A stretch of DNA of 64,000 bases from NCBI RefSeq assembly GCF_030272615.1, contig NC_081405.1, forward strand, positions 21,492,047 through 21,556,046. The letters run 5' to 3'. The DNA is from Cryptomeria japonica. Lineage: Eukaryota; Streptophyta; Pinopsida; Cupressales; Cupressaceae. Below are positions 1 through 13,185 of the stretch, piece after piece. The notes under the pieces are model-generated. The model was not told the DNA's origin. It was given only the letters and a program-made list of their open reading frames with translations, and ran no database searches. Each line of letters begins with the position of its first letter. Within the stretch, counting starts at the first letter, position 1. Both the position numbers and the translations under genes were made by a program.

Positions 1-77
1 GGTGGTTAAGCTATGACACAAACCCGAGAACTGCGTTGCACAACACAAGGAGACCGAGGGTGCACACCTTTGCAACA
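1..77 (-). repeat. Partial TRIM LTR at window edge
   Basis: This stretch matches the inner and right part of the two LTRs of the TRIM at 5106-5490, sharing the blocks around ggtggttaag, ccatgtcacaaac and cacaccttgcaaca. It ends in gcaaca as those LTRs do, and the rest lies outside the window. It may be a solo LTR or one end of another miniature element. Confidence 0.7.
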
Positions 78-1049
78 ATTCAAACAATGATAATTTATCA
101 ATTTATTGTCAGCTACAATTTTTGTGCCATATTAAGGGTTTGAACAAATATAATCCAATTGCTAAAATTTAAAAACCTAAAATACAAGATTAATATAAAC
201 CATTTCATTCTCTCTAACATATAATTATCTCTAATTATGTAATTTAAAAAATATTTACTTTATAAACTCTCTCTATCCCTTTTTTTTATATGTATGTATG
301 TAAACATAATCTAAATCTCACAATTGTGGATGGATAATTAAAACCTCTTTAAGTTATAAGATAGTAACATGTTTCTAATTGTGATATTCTTATTAAGATT
401 GAAATACATAGTTTTTGAATCAAAATCATTGACTCACATATCAATTAGTTTTTCATACAAACTCATATATTATGAAATGAATGATCCACTTAACACTCAT
501 TATATCTAGATGACACTAATATGAGAGAAACTCTATGATTAAACATGCTTGAATTGAAATAATATTGTGATGAATGACCTCCTTAAAAGTTCAAAAACTT
601 CACAAATATAATTGTCATCAGTTATATTCATCCCCATGAAATATAAATTTATGTAAGAAAATACATGCTACTATGGTTCTAATTACAAACATATCACAGA
701 TATCATGGACAATTTAAAATTATATGATAGGCAGGAAATCACATAGCTACTCATTTTTTCTTTCCTCATATAAATCGGATGACTTAAATCACACACACTA
801 AGCTTTGACTTCTAGAACTTAAAAGTATAAAACACTCAAAATTGACTTACATTTTTAGACTTAATATGTTACTTAGCATGTGGGATTTAAGACTGACCCA
901 AATGAACAACTGTGTTACTTTCATTGCAATTCAGCCGAAGAAAACAGATTTACATATTGTCTGAAATACAGACTCTGAAAAATGCTTTGCAAATATAAAA
1001 CAAACAAATTAGAAATTTGATGTGATGAGCACAACACTAATCTTGCTTC
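78..1049. other. AT-rich spacer, 3' flank of SPR1-like gene A
   Basis: I see no convincing coding region or repeat boundary here. The part nearest 1049 should hold the 3' UTR of the minus-strand SPIRAL1-like gene. I did not find a canonical AATAAA at a convincing distance. Confidence 0.5.
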
Positions 1050-1377
1050 TCATTTGTGTCCTCCTCCAAGGAGATAGCCAAGAGAAGACACTCCACCTGG
1101 TACGCTCTGCACTTTCGTTGAAGGCCGCTCCTGAAATCAAATAACAAACCCAATCTCTTTAACACCATGAATCACCCACTGCAATGGATTGCTTACAATA
1201 ATTATAAACAAAATCAGATCAACTTACAGTGATGAAATTCCCAGTGTTTTGCCCATCTACCCTTCGATAGTTATTTGAAATGGGCTCACTTTTCTCTGTG
1301 GTGGAGGGAGGAGAGGCTCCACCCAGCAGGTATCCCAACGAGCTTTGCCCCCCTCCATTGCAAACACCACGCCCCAT
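1050..1377 (-). CDS. SPIRAL1-like microtubule-associated protein, copy A
   Basis: SPIRAL1 family proteins are small plant proteins that bind cortical microtubules and help set the direction of cell expansion. Exon 1 is 1228-1377 (50 codons) and exon 2 is 1050-1130 (26 codons plus stop). The 97-bp intron has a GTAAGT donor and a TTTCAG acceptor and falls in phase 0. The 76-aa product has the two family signatures: the N-terminal MGRG and GGGQSSLGYLLGG block, and the C-terminal NNYRRVDGQNTGNFIT, RPSTKV and SSLGYLLGG blocks. An upstream in-frame ATG exists at 1422, but family members begin at MGRG, so I chose 1377. Most relatives are about 100-120 aa; this one has a short linker between the conserved ends. 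The frame is intact and splice sites are canonical, so it may be functional. Its closest relative here is the gene at 26064-26507. Confidence 0.9.
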
Positions 1378-1935
1378 TCTCACTCTTAACTCACAATCCA
1401 AGTGATTAGTTGGCTCACTCATTTATAAGCAATCTATCTGCTATGAAGAATAGTATGTTAAAACTAATCTGTCTGTGAGAGGGATGATTTCTAAATTACA
1501 ACACAAGGAATAAGGAGAGGCCATCTAAATTAACACCGCTAGATTTGTTGGCATAAGAGTGAGTTATGATCTGGTGCAATCATTTTGAAGATGGTCCAAT
1601 CGGGCTAATCGTTGGTGAATAGTTTCTTTCTGTACTAACAGTGTTAGGGATATCATTTCTTCATTGTGACTGCAAGCTCACATGTCCAAACCACAACGGA
1701 TAGTAATTGATTATCATTATTTTTGCTTAGATATGATTATGTTCAAGATATGTACGTGTCGTGCATTCTGTCGGTCTAGAAGAACTTAAAATTAGGTCTA
1801 ACGTGAAGGACATAGGTGTCCATCAGACTCGGCTCTTTTAGCAAACGTAATTATACACTTCACTTGCTCTTTTCCATTAATAGATAGAGGTCTCCAATAT
1901 TTGTAATATATGGCAATAATGGAATGTTGTTATCT
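1378..1935 (-). promoter_or_regulatory. 5' flank of SPR1-like gene A
   Basis: About 150 bp upstream of the start can still be aligned by eye with the flank of copy B, for example around ataaggagag at 1508-1517. I do not see the clear TATA box that copy B has, so the two promoters may differ. No coding sequence is evident. Confidence 0.4.
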
Positions 1936-2545
1936 TAAAAGATTTGTGTCTTTTTTATTGGGCAACTCTTTTTTTATTTGGTAGGAGGATTGGTTGATTT
2001 TATATGTTTTTATTAAGACTTTTTTCTTTTTTATTGTGGATTCTTTTTTTACTTGGTAGGAGGATTGCTTGATTTCATATGTTTTTACTAAGACTTTTGT
2101 CTCTTTTATTGGGCGACTCTCTTTTTACTTGGTAGGAGGATTGCTTGATTTTATATGTTTTTACTAAGACTTTTATCTCTTTTATTGGGCGACTCTCTGT
2201 TTACTTGGTAGGAGGATTGATTGATTTTATATGTTTTTACTAAGACTTTTGTCTCTTTTAGGGCGACTCTCTTTTTACTTGGTAAGAGGATTGATTGATT
2301 TCATATGTTTTTACTAAGACTTTTGTCTCTTTTATTGGGCAACTCTCTTTTTACTTGGTTGGAAGATTAGTTGATTTTATGCATTTTTACTAAGACTTTT
2401 GTCTCTTTTATTGGGCGACTCTCTTTTTACTTGGTAGGAAGATTGGTTGATTTTATTTGTTTTTACTAAGACTTTTGTCTCTTTTATTGGATGACTCTCT
2501 TTTTACTTGGCAGGAGGATTGGTTGATTTTATATGTTTTTACTTT
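1936..2545. repeat. Minisatellite, about 75-bp unit, eight copies
   Basis: A unit containing gggcgactctctttttactt, ggtaggaggattg and gattttatatgtttttacta is repeated head to tail about eight times with a period of 74-76 bp. Inner copies are most alike and the first two are more diverged, as expected from unequal exchange. An open frame over the end of the array is a by-product of the repeat. Confidence 0.9.
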
Positions 2546-3109
2546 GATTTCTTTCATTAATTGTTTTATGTTGTTTTCAAAGATTGATGAGAGAACATTT
2601 TGTTTGATACATGATTTTCATATTATTAAATATATAACCAATAATATTTTGGTGTGCAAAGGGAGGAAACTTAAGTATGAAGTTGTATGAATAAGGTATA
2701 GTATTTGATGTTAAGAATAGTAGAATATGAGCTATGTGAATGCAATTAGAAATAATTGTTTGTTTTGCATAAGTAGATGAAATAGAGTTGAGTTTACTAA
2801 GAAAAGGATTACAATTGACAAATAGATGTGACAAATATATCAAATGATATTTTTCTACTAAATATATAGGTCATTTTGGGTGTGTTGATTAAGAACATGG
2901 TGATATTCAAATGCTAGGTGGTTGGACTCTATGAAATTAGTAGCTATAATTTCTTGCAGTGGATTGAAGTTGAGATCTCCTTAATAATAGTTTATGTTTC
3001 TAATTAAAAAATAGGGGAAGCACCCCGATCTCGGAAAAAAACCCAAGAAAAAGTGAGCCAAACAAGGCTCACAAACATATTTAAGTCCCTTAAACAAATA
3101 ATATATTCC
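2546..3109. other. Unassigned AT-rich spacer
   Basis: I found no gene, RNA or repeat boundary that I can support. It lies between the minisatellite and the first recognisable LINE sequence. Confidence 0.4.
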
Positions 3110-3474
3110 TACTTTGGTTTCTAAAGATATGAGTAATTTTCTTATGGGGGCAATTTTTATTGAAGAATTAGAAAAGGTGGTATTTTAGATGAATAGAGGT
3201 AAACCCATTAAAGTTGATGGCTTCCTCAATTTTTTTTAGAAATATTTGGATATTTTAGGTAATCTTAGGCCAGTAAAAGGATTCTCAAATCTATTGATTC
3301 TACTTTTTTGGCTTGATTCCAAGAAAAAGATAATTTTTTTGATTTGTTTCTTCCTATTTCACTTTACTATGTTATAATTTATTATTATAAAAATTAGTGT
3401 TGATTTATTAGAAAGATATTGCCTTCAATTATTATTATTTTTTGATTCATAAATGCAAGGTTTTTTAGCCTAAC

Positions 3475-3770
3475 TCACTTTAGGTGATGCTGTAATTGGG
3501 GAACCTCCTCCTTGGCATGAATGCTCAAAATTCCAAACTTGCAAGCACAATAGCATAGTAGAGGCAAATAGCTTGTGATAAGACTATCCCAATGAGTGTA
3601 GGAATCACATGCATGAACACCTGCTAAGTCACCTAACATGAATTCTAGCAACATCAATATTGAAATTCAAACTTGTGAGCACATACGATTATAATGGCCC
3701 AATAGGGGTTTGAACCTTGGTGGCCACAACAAAAACACCACAACTTAATCATCACACTATGGGGTGAATC
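3475..3770 (-). mobile_element. Probable tRNA-derived SINE
   Basis: On the minus strand, starting near 3770, there is an A-box-like TAGTGTGATGATTAAG. It is followed about 35 nt later by a B-box GGTTCAAACC, the spacing expected of a pol III promoter, and then about 200 nt of unrelated body. It lies inside LINE sequence, which fits insertion. I could not find a clear tail or target duplication, so the family is unassigned. Confidence 0.4.
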
Positions 3771-5105
3771 TTAATATTTCCTTCTATTATTAATACTAAG
3801 TAGGGTAGTTTTATGAACTTGGGCATTTGATTCTAGATGAAATTATTATTTTTGTAGAGGTTCTTCATTCTATGTCAAAATCTATATATAAGTTATGTTT
3901 ATAACTTAGAAATGTCAAAGACCTAATATGATTAGTTAGATGATTTTTCCTTTTATATATTTTATCTATAAATAGGATTTATAGGGGTCAATTTATTAGG
4001 TTATGAGTTGTGTGGATTCTAATTCCTTTTTCTATTCTTATTGATGGTATTCAAAATCATTTTTTTAATAAATCTTGATGGCTCTTCATTAGGGAAATCC
4101 TATTTCTTATTATCATTTCATGTTGATGGAGGAATTTTTAGGTAGATTGTTAAATAACCAAAGAATTATGTGTTGTACCCAAAGAAGTGTTGGGAAATCC
4201 ACAATCACACCTTTAAATTTCAGCATGCAATTCATTCAATGGGGGTTGATAAAATTTGTGACGAAACATATTTGAGGATATATTTGGATATTTAGCTGGA
4301 TACTTTAGTAAAATAGATTAATGGAGACAAGTATAATGATTTTTTATTCAATTCTCCTAGACTTATTAAATAAAGGATTGCACAAGTCTTTCACTTAAGG
4401 ATATGTTCTCTTCCTTTGGGTTATTTTTGGACTCTATTATCTAATGGTCGATCTAGTAGACTATAGAGAAATACAACATTGTATAGTATTAGAGTTATTC
4501 GTTAGTCTTTCAAGAGGTTATATTTTGCTAGTTTTCAACATTCTTAAATTCTATTTTATAGGATCTTCATATTTATTAAGTTTTAATGCTCTTAGCTCTA
4601 TTTAAAAAAAAATTAATTTGATGTTGGAGTTATTTTTTAAATCCAAAAAGCGTATGAATAATTTATAAGCACACCACCTATAACAAATGGAGATCAAGTG
4701 AGGATAATTTTCTTAACAACCTAAGAAATTTTATATTGATCCACACAAGAATTTTGTTACAATTAATGAATGAATCCTTATGAAAAGGATGAGCAAAATC
4801 CTCAATAAAAATCGTAAAGAAAGATTCAATTAGCTAGTGCCAAGTGTCACAATAATAATGAATGTGGTAAATTAAGATATTATTAGCCTAATATAATAAA
4901 AGGTTAAAATTACCTAAGCTAATCTTAAGTGAGTAAAGTAATTATAAGGACCTAATTATAAAATTAGTTACCGAATGTTCTAATTACTCCAAGATTTGGA
5001 CTTTTATCCGTTTGAAATTTACTTGGGTAGGGAAGTTGGATTCTCACAAATATATTTTGGTTAGTTAGGATCAAATTTATTCTTATAAGTAGAGTGGTGG
5101 TTTTG

Positions 5106-5490
5106 TGTTGCAAGTGCAGTTGCCGTTGCACCGAATGATCAACTTGTTAATGCCCAATACAACCACTAGACTTATAGAATGCACAATAGGTGGTTAAGCC
5201 ATGTCACAAACCGGAGTGCTGCAATGCACATCACAAAGAGACCAAGGGAACACACCTTGCAACAACCCCCCCCCCCCCCCCCCCTAGCGCAAGCAAGGGG
5301 TTTGAACCTGTGATCAAGCTCTGATACCACTTGTTACAAGTGTAGTTGATGTTGCACCAAAAGATCGACCTTTTAATGCCCGATACAACCATTAGACTTA
5401 TAGAATCCACAGGATGTAATTAAGCCATGTCACAAACCCAAGCGTTGCGCTGCACAACACAAGGAGACTAAGGGCACACACCTTGAAACA
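5106..5490 (-). mobile_element. TRIM: complete miniature LTR retrotransposon
   Basis: Two direct repeats of 159 bp each (5106-5264 and 5332-5490) flank an internal region of only 67 bp. On the minus strand the LTRs run TGTTKCAAGG to TTGYAACA. The 5' LTR is followed at once by AGTGGTATCAGAGC, a primer-binding site for initiator tRNA-Met. The 3' LTR is preceded by a run of G (C 5266-5284 on the plus strand), a polypurine tract. Flanking 5-mers TTTTG and TATTG fit a target duplication with one difference. There is no coding capacity, so movement would depend on enzymes from another element. The two LTRs differ at roughly one site in ten. It sits in the LINE at 3110-7086. Confidence 0.85.
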
Positions 5491-7091
5491 TATTGGTCTT
5501 TGATAAACAAAACTTAATATTCAATATTGAAAATAGCTAAATTATATTGGTGTTGGTGTAAGTTTCTTGATCAATATTGGGCTATATTATTAATATAAAG
5601 TATCTAGGTGCTGTTCTTGAAGATAGTTTTCCATAGATGGAGTCGAGTGGGAAAGGTTCAATGGTTTGGGGCACTAATAAGAAAGGAGCTTCAATTATAA
5701 ATAATATATTCTTTTGGATTATTAATAGTGGTTGTAATGCTCTTTAAATTAATCATGGGAGTTCCATTTGCCAATTCTATCTTCCTTCCATATCCATCAT
5801 CCCTTGATGGAAATATTTGATAAAGAAGGATGGTCAACTATTAATAGATTTAAATGTTATTTCTATTTAAGAAGTATTTGAATATATCACTTGAAGGATC
5901 CTAGTAGCTAGCCTAGGGGTGGCTTACCTAAATCTTGATACATTTTTTAATATATTATTAAGAAATGGCCTTGCTATTCTCTAGAGGTAGATGATGCTCT
6001 TTCATGGGAAACAATTTGAAAGTGGCTTACTTTGTGACTTTTGGATATTAATTTTTGGAGAATAAGAGAGATGGGATCAATTATTTTCTTGACTAGAGAA
6101 AAAATATGGAATAAATTCTACTATCCTGAATGAATTTTTTTGTATGGCTACACTATTGAAATAAGTGGCTTACATGGTATAATATAAAAAAATTGGATTT
6201 AATAGTCTTTCAAAATGTCTTTCATGTGGCAATCAATAAAATGCGGTTCACATATTATTTTGTTGGTCGATGTGGTCCATATATTTTAATGTTCCCTTTT
6301 ATTTGAGTATTTACAGGCATGGGTGACATTGTTAAAATTGAGCTATTATTCATATTTCTCCCTTAATGAATTTTGAGTGACTTTATGATATCCTCCTAAA
6401 TTGTCATCCCTCTTTATGGATTCCTATGATATTGATCCTATTTTTTTCATTGCAAATTAAGTTATAGAAAAACCATAGAAATTGTCTCCTTCATAGGTTT
6501 GGATAATTTTTTCAATTTTTTTAAAATAAAGTATTATAGATAAATATTATTTTGAGGGGGTCCTACCTTCTTATGAATTTATTCTTTCACATGATTTGAA
6601 ACTTTTGAATCTTTCTAGTTATGTGTGGCTCTAAATCGAGGACATCTAATAAGTTAAATATATTTGGAAAGTGGTGCTGTCTACTTTATAGTGTTTTAAA
6701 AATTGATAATGATGGCTCTTTTTGTGGTAACTTGAGTGCTACTTGAATGGGAGGAATTGGTCGTGATAGTGATAGGTTGGTTTTTTTTATTTTCTTTGAT
6801 GCTATGGGTGTTAGTTCTGATAATATGATGAATACCTAGGTGATTTTAGTGGCCCTTGAAAATGCATACAATTTGGGTTGAAAGAACCTTATTTGTAAAT
6901 TAGATTCTTGATCTTGATTTCTCTTCTAAAATTTGGGATCTCTAGAGTCTTCCTCGAGGATTAATTCTTTAGTTGAATAGATTCTTTCTCTCCCCTTCAA
7001 TTTTGAGACTATTTTTAGTGCTCATATACTTAGGAAATGGAATTGTGTGATTGATTACCTTGTCGAGTGGGATTTAGAGGAGAACTATTTT

Positions 7092-7858
7092 TGATGCAGG
7101 AGAATTCCCAATTCTTGGCAATATTGCATCAACCAAAAACATTTCTTTTTAGTTTGTTTTCTATTTTGTAGTTTCAACATTTCTTTTTGCATTTTCTTGC
7201 ATTGGCTCACCGGATCTTGTAGAGATGGATTTTGCTTGTGAACATGATCATCTTCCTTGTTCCTAAACCACAGAGCATTTGGATGATTTTCCGACAAGTT
7301 ATCGATTCTGAATTTTGAGACAGTTTTCTGGCTTAGAACACCGGAACCACTTGGACCTATTTGCTATTGGCGAATCTTGCAGACCCTTTCCGTATCTTGT
7401 GGAGACCGAGTTCATGGATTCCAATGTTCCTTAGTGTGTGGCCAACCTTCCCTTTTATCCGCACTTCATCCTTTGGTTTTTCCTAGAGGAATCTCTTTGG
7501 CAGAGGCCGACGTGGTGGTTTTACACGTTTGATCTATTCTTCCACATTTGATCTCCCTCTTGTCCATATAAATCAATGTAATTAAGCATCATAAATTATC
7601 AATGAGAAATATAGAAGACATATCTTAAGATTTATAGGTCCAAAGTTGACCGATTATGTAATTGAGCAGGTATGTAGCAGACCAATGAACCAAATCTTGT
7701 AACCCGGATGTTATTGGGTGTTTGTAATCAATTTTCATGATCTAATTCATTAAGTTTTTCATTGCCTCCATCGTATCCTCTTGTTTGCGTTGTTTTTACA
7801 CTTGTTGCCTAGTCCAGATTGATCTGTTTGAGGTCCCTCCTAACCGGTGACTGCACCA
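7092..7858 (+). repeat. 5' LTR of gypsy element
   Basis: The 767-bp LTR is followed directly by agtagtatcagag (7859-7871), which resembles the usual initiator tRNA-Met primer-binding site tggtatcagag. The same LTR family occurs as a solo copy at 43188-43986. Confidence 0.88.
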
Positions 7859-8199
7859 AGTAGTATCAGAGTGAGATTTTGTTATGGAGATTGCGTTGTC
7901 CTGAGATTTATTTGTAGGGTGGCAGATTGTGGATCTGACTTGTAGCTGTAGAGGATTGGTGTGAAGATGGTGCGAAAAGGAAATAGGAATGGTGGCATGT
8001 GTGGGAATGCAGTCCTTGCTGTGATGGAAATGTTGAGAGGAATTGTAGCTTGATTAGAATCTGTTGAGACAGCTAAGAGAAGAGGTCGACATATAGAAGA
8101 AGAAGCACCGACAAAATAAGTAGCAAACCCATCGATGATTGATCCAGATGAAGAGAGGTTCTTGAGGGTTTTAGTAGGGAAAACACTAAACCACATTTT

Positions 8200-8942
8200 A
8201 CCCCACCAGAGTATGATGGAAAGTTGGATTTAGATGAATTAATGGATTGGATCTTGGAAATGGAGAAGTACTTTAATTTTGAGAACACCGCAGATGAAAG
8301 GAAGGTGAAATATGTCTGTACTCAATTGAAAGGTCATGCATCTCTTTGGTGGGAACATTTGCAGGTTGATAGACAAAGAAGAGGTAAAGAGAAGATCAAA
8401 TCATGGGAGCAGATGGTTGCTAAGTTAAAATAAAAATTTATGCCTACTGATTACCAAGTAAATTTGTTCCGAAAGTTGCAGAACTTGAAGAAGAAAGAGT
8501 CTAGTGTGAAGGATTATACCAAAGCATTCTACAAATTGAATATCAGATCTGGACATGTCGATGATGAGGTTGAACAAGTTGCAAGATATTTGAAAGGATT
8601 GTGGATGTCTATACAAGATGAACTTAGTTTAATCAAGTTGCAGAGTGTTGAAGAAGCTTATCAATATGCCCTAAAAGCAGAAGAGAAGTTGAACAAAAGA
8701 CATGAGCATAGACAAAGAGGTAGAGGCAAAATGTTTTCTAGAGGAAGAGGATTTTGGAGGAAGAGGAACCTATATAGAACATAACAAAGACAAGGAAGCA
8801 AGAAAAGATGGTAATTCATACTAGAAGAATGACATAAATTTCTACCAGAGAAGAGAACCTGATAGCTACCAGAATAAAAGTTTTGGAAAAGATGACAGAA
8901 GAAAAGATAACAGAGTGTTCAGAGGAACTTTCTATAAGTGTG
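8200..8942 (+). pseudogene. gag region of the gypsy element
   Basis: The translation has a retrotransposon gag domain: GKLDLDELMDWILEMEKYF, then LKGHASLWWEHL, then a helical region, and an Arg/Gly-rich tail leading to the first part of a CCHC knuckle (FYKCGE) at about 8930. The nested copia begins in that knuckle at 8949. The region is a broken remnant. Confidence 0.8.
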
Positions 8943-8948
8943 GAGAAG

Positions 8949-10392
8949 TGTTGGGATCCAAGAACACTGAGAGGGGGGGGGTGAATCAGTTTTCTACCAG
9001 AACAAAGAAATTTAAACTTATTAACACAACAACTCAGCAACTGGTAAACATAAAAGCATTTAACAATAAGAAACAATGCAACCACAAAGATGAACACCAT
9101 AACACCACAGATTTATAAGTGAGAAACCTCAAAGAGGAAAAACCACGGTGGGTTTGGAGACCCACAATATCTATCCACTAATCAAATGAATAGATATTAC
9201 AAGGGACCTGCACATGCAGGAAGGCCAACAACCTAGAGCGCATTGCTCATAACAAAAGGAGCCTCACTGACTACATAAAACATCAGACTACAATCCAAAA
9301 TGAAGATTGAACTGCAAGAATAGAATCTCCTATGCCTGAGTATAATTTCAGTTAAGCTCAATATCAGAGGTCTTAAACCTCTTACATAAACCCAATTCAA
9401 TCACCTATAATTGACCAAAGCTTCTACATATGATTACAACCTTATTCGCACACAGATAATCCTATAACCTTAATCCCATACCATGATCTACAAAGAGATC
9501 TTACATCATATTTATACCAACCCGAGACCTAAACAATTAGGTCGGCTACCTAAAAGATAATACAACAAATTCATAACATAAACCTACAATCCAATGATCA
9601 ACCAAGTCGGCCTAAGACTAAAACAACATAAACTAGCCAATAAATCCAACTGGTAACTTATCGGGAACATCCACCAACACATTACATAAACTGGTCCATA
9701 ACCTAGCAGAGTAAGATAGCATTAGGTCCAACCTCCTAAATACAACACCACTGATCAACAAGAACACGAACAAGATAACCAACAAAATCTCGAAAGCCAT
9801 CTAGAAGCCATACCAACACCACTTATCAAGTGCATCAAAAGATCTTCAACAAATCTCTGCCAGTAAAACCCTTACTGGTGACAAAAGGCTTAGTAGAAGA
9901 AATGATAGCTCCCGAGTCATCAAAGGGTGGAATATGAAAGCAAGGGGTTGGTATATAAAGGGGAGAATATTTTGGGGTGGAATATCATTCAAGGGAGGGG
10001 GTTGTGAGGTGCCCCCCCCTTAGGAGGTAGATTAGGAAAGGAAGGTAGATTAGTTGTGTCAGGTTGATTCTCATCAGGGGGTGGATAGGGGGCTTTATCC
10101 TCTCAAATAGCCACTAGATGGAAATGGAAGAGGTTGTGTTCGGGCTCCCTGACACTATAGCTATCGAGTCCCCCCCATCCTGCATGCAGGGACCAACTGA
10201 TCATGATACGCATCTGAATAGCATGAATGACCGATCTAAACCAATTCCACAAACTAAAGCATACCAGAGCATACCGGATTAATATCATAATCCAACCGCT
10301 CTACCAGAACCTACCAGAAATTGATAAACAACCAAAATGGTCGGTGTTCCCATCAATGACAAAACATAATCAATTCCTCAAATTTTCCAACA
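8949..10392 (-). repeat. 3' LTR of nested copia (1,444 bp)
   Basis: It begins TGTTGGGATCC on the plus strand and matches 13186-14372 along most of its length. A block around 9925-10190 has no counterpart in the other LTR, so the pair differs in length. Confidence 0.88.
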
Positions 10393-10782
10393 ATCTCCCC
10401 CTTTGGCATTAATGGCAACACTTGATATGAAAAATATCCAAGTGCTAAGAAATGCCAAACAAGTCTCCCCCAAAGGAAGACAACCAACAATCTCCCATAA
10501 GATGATATTATAATGAATTTAACAAACTCCCCCTGTGAATGATATCTCTGTTAAGCTCTGATCTCTCCCCTTTGATTGATATTTTGTTAAGCTCTATTTT
10601 CACATATATCTCTCCCCCTTTGACATCAAAGCCAAAAATTAGACATAAACATCAAAGAGAAGTCATAAAACCTTTGAACCACACATCTAACTACTCCCCC
10701 TGAGTGGTAGCATCAACTCATCAATCTAGAATGAATGATAGCACTGATAAATGAATACCAGACTGATTCCAATCAGCATCAC

Positions 10783-13160
10783 TCAAGTCTCTACTGGAGG
10801 GGTAAAAACTCCCAATCTGTCTCTGAAGTACTCAAATGATTCCTCAAACCAAACTGACTTCATTACCTTCTCCTTCAGAAAATTATACTTGATAAAAATG
10901 TGCTTAGTCTTAGAATGAAATGCCGGATTCTTTGATATGTCAATAGCAACAGAGTTATCATAGTGAATAACTACCGGTTCATTATAATCTACCCTTATAT
11001 CCTTCAAAATTTGCTTCATCCATAGAACTTGTGTATAGTTAGTAGCAACAACAACATACTCAGCTTCAACAGTAGATAAAGAAGTACATGACTATTTCTT
11101 GCTGATCCATGAAATCATTTTCTTTCCAAGAAAGAAAGCTTCACTGGATGAGCCTATCCGATTACCTATATCTCTATCCCAATCTGCATATGAAAAATCC
11201 TTGAAAATATCTGAAAATCCTAGCTACTGGAGCAAGGATTCAACATAATCAATTCCTTCCTTATGAGAATATCCATTGTAAACCAATCAAGCCTAGTTCC
11301 AATATAACATCCAAGTCCATGTGTTGTTCTTTTCTAACTGATCCAATTCCTCTTCCATAGCTCACATCCAACATTCATCTTTGCATGCTTCATTCTCTGA
11401 TGTTGGTTCAACTTGAGAAATTAAACATACCTCATCAGCTGCCAACCTTCTTCTTGTCCAATTATATGATCTTCTAAATGATTCAACCTAACATACTTAT
11501 GAGTCTTCTGACTATTTGTTCCTCTACTATGATCTTCAACTACTATTGAATTTTTTGATACTGTCAAGGTAATTGATCTAGTATTTTGTTCCAGTGCAAG
11601 TGCTACCGGTTCAATTATGATCATTTCCACTTCCGGTTCTATCTCATAAGTTCTGATTTGATCTTTATTGTGCTCATCCACCTTGATATTAGAGCTCTCC
11701 ACAATTCTCCGCAATCTCTTGTTATAACATCTATATGCTTTTCTTTCATTAGAATAAGAAATATCCCTTTATCACATCTAGGATCAAAATTTCAAATTTA
11801 CAACCAAAGATCCAAGATCCAACAAATCTTCACTGGTTAACCTTCAAATTGACTTCTCCAAAGTCTGAAACAGGTTTTCAGACCATTACCAGGGGTAATG
11901 CGAGATTTGTCATCAATTTTCCTCCCCTTAAGGAAAATGCCTTAGATACTGGATGAGTTTCATGCCGGTGCAGGAACATTCTACTATGCCAGTTGAGTAA
12001 CCGGGGTATATACTTCAGCCGAATGAACATCTGGGGCATTTGATTTTGCTGATTGAGCCTCAGACTTCATAACCCACTTCTTCTCATGCTCCTTTTGAAT
12101 ATCATCAACCTTTTGCTTTCCATTCTCATTAGATTTATCACTTCCTATCGGTAGGTTCTTGCTTCTGCAAAATTTAGCAATATGTCCTACTTTGTTGCAT
12201 GCATAGCAAGTAACATTGTTCTTTTGAATTGCCTTACTGTAACCATTCCTCGACCTGCATTGATTAGCCATATTCAAATATTTCACATGCATGACATCTC
12301 ACATTCATTCTACAATCTTTTGTTCTATGACCATACTTCTTACAATTTGAACACTAGCCAAGTACTGCATTAGGATTCTGATTTGTTCTATTCCTACATT
12401 GACTTTCTCTATGACCAAACTTATTACAAACAAAGAATCTACCATTAAATTTGTGTGCACCGGGTTGCCTTATCAGTGATTTTATATTCCAGTTGACCTT
12501 CTGATTGGCTGTGTCATCCTGATTTGCAGTACCGGAGCTTTCACCATGCTCAAATCCAAGACCTCTAGTGTCTCCAATGTCTCTTTGATCCTTCAATAAC
12601 TGATCAAGCTTAGAAGAACTAACCTTGAACTTATCTTTGTATTCATTTGTAGCATCCAAATCACCTCTTAGGACTATCATCATTCTCTCCAACTCTTGCT
12701 CATTGTTTTGTGATTGCAACAATTCAGTTCTCAACACATCATTCTCATCTGCCAACCTAATGCATTCCTCAGATCTTTCTTTCAGAGATATAGCAAGATT
12801 TTATTCATTCTTCTTCTGACCTTCAATCTCCTTAGACATCCTCATAGTCATGGCTTTCATTTCATTCTTCATGACACCATTCTCCTGACTTAACTTCTGA
12901 CATAATTCCTTAAGGGCATTCTTCTCTCCATCATCCTGATTTGTAGTTGATCACAAAGCTCCTTCCTTTTAGCTTGTGCAGATGACAACCTATCCCGCAA
13001 GGTAAAAATGAGTTCCTTCACAAATATTAACTCACCTTGTAGCTTCATATTCCTCAACCTTTCAACATTATAGTCTTCAAGAGCTACTTGAAGTTCCTTC
13101 CTCAAACTTATCTCCATAGATTTTGGATACAAGATCTTCCTCAAGTTGTTAGACTTACTC
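10783..13160 (-). pseudogene. Remnant gag and pol patches of nested copia
   Basis: Read on the minus strand, patches appear in copia order. There is a coiled gag-like stretch (12354-13204). Two zinc-knuckle patches follow, FVCNKFGHRESQC near 12395-12435 and CYACNKVGHIAKFC near 12165-12210. The end of an integrase/RT linker comes next (11421-11714, RRIVESSNIKVDE), and then RNase H (10783-11019, HYDNSVAIDISKNP and SKTKHIFIKY). Much of integrase and RT is absent. It is non-functional. Confidence 0.8.
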
Positions 13161-13185
13161 TGAGGAACTAGGCTCTGATACCAAT

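Larger units (their letters stand above)
3110..7086 (+). mobile_element. Decayed LINE (ORF2 RT to RNase H)
   Basis: Short translated patches in several frames follow the order of a plant LINE ORF2. Near 3110-3340 there is an RT start patch with a KVDGF-like motif. Near 4010-4170 comes the REGNPLSPYLF-like region, read here as NPISYYHFMLMEEFLGRLL. Near 5030-5100 there is a post-RT patch like LVSWDQIC, then 5520-5720 with YWCWCKFLDQYW and VWGTNKKGA. A zinc-finger patch CLSCGNQ and VHILFCW lies near 6215-6270, and an RNase H patch with DGSFCGN near 6710-6750. Many stops and frame changes show it is long dead. It is interrupted by a TRIM at 5106-5490 and probably a SINE at 3475-3770; 4640-5000 is unassigned. 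It ends at the gypsy insertion at 7092. Confidence 0.65.

Noticed and set aside
1378-1422. Upstream ATG extending SPR1-like copy A by 15 residues
   Set aside because: Family proteins start at MGRG and copy B has no equivalent extension.
2457-2690. 77-aa ORF at the end of the minisatellite
   Set aside because: Half of it is minisatellite sequence and the rest has no recognisable domain.
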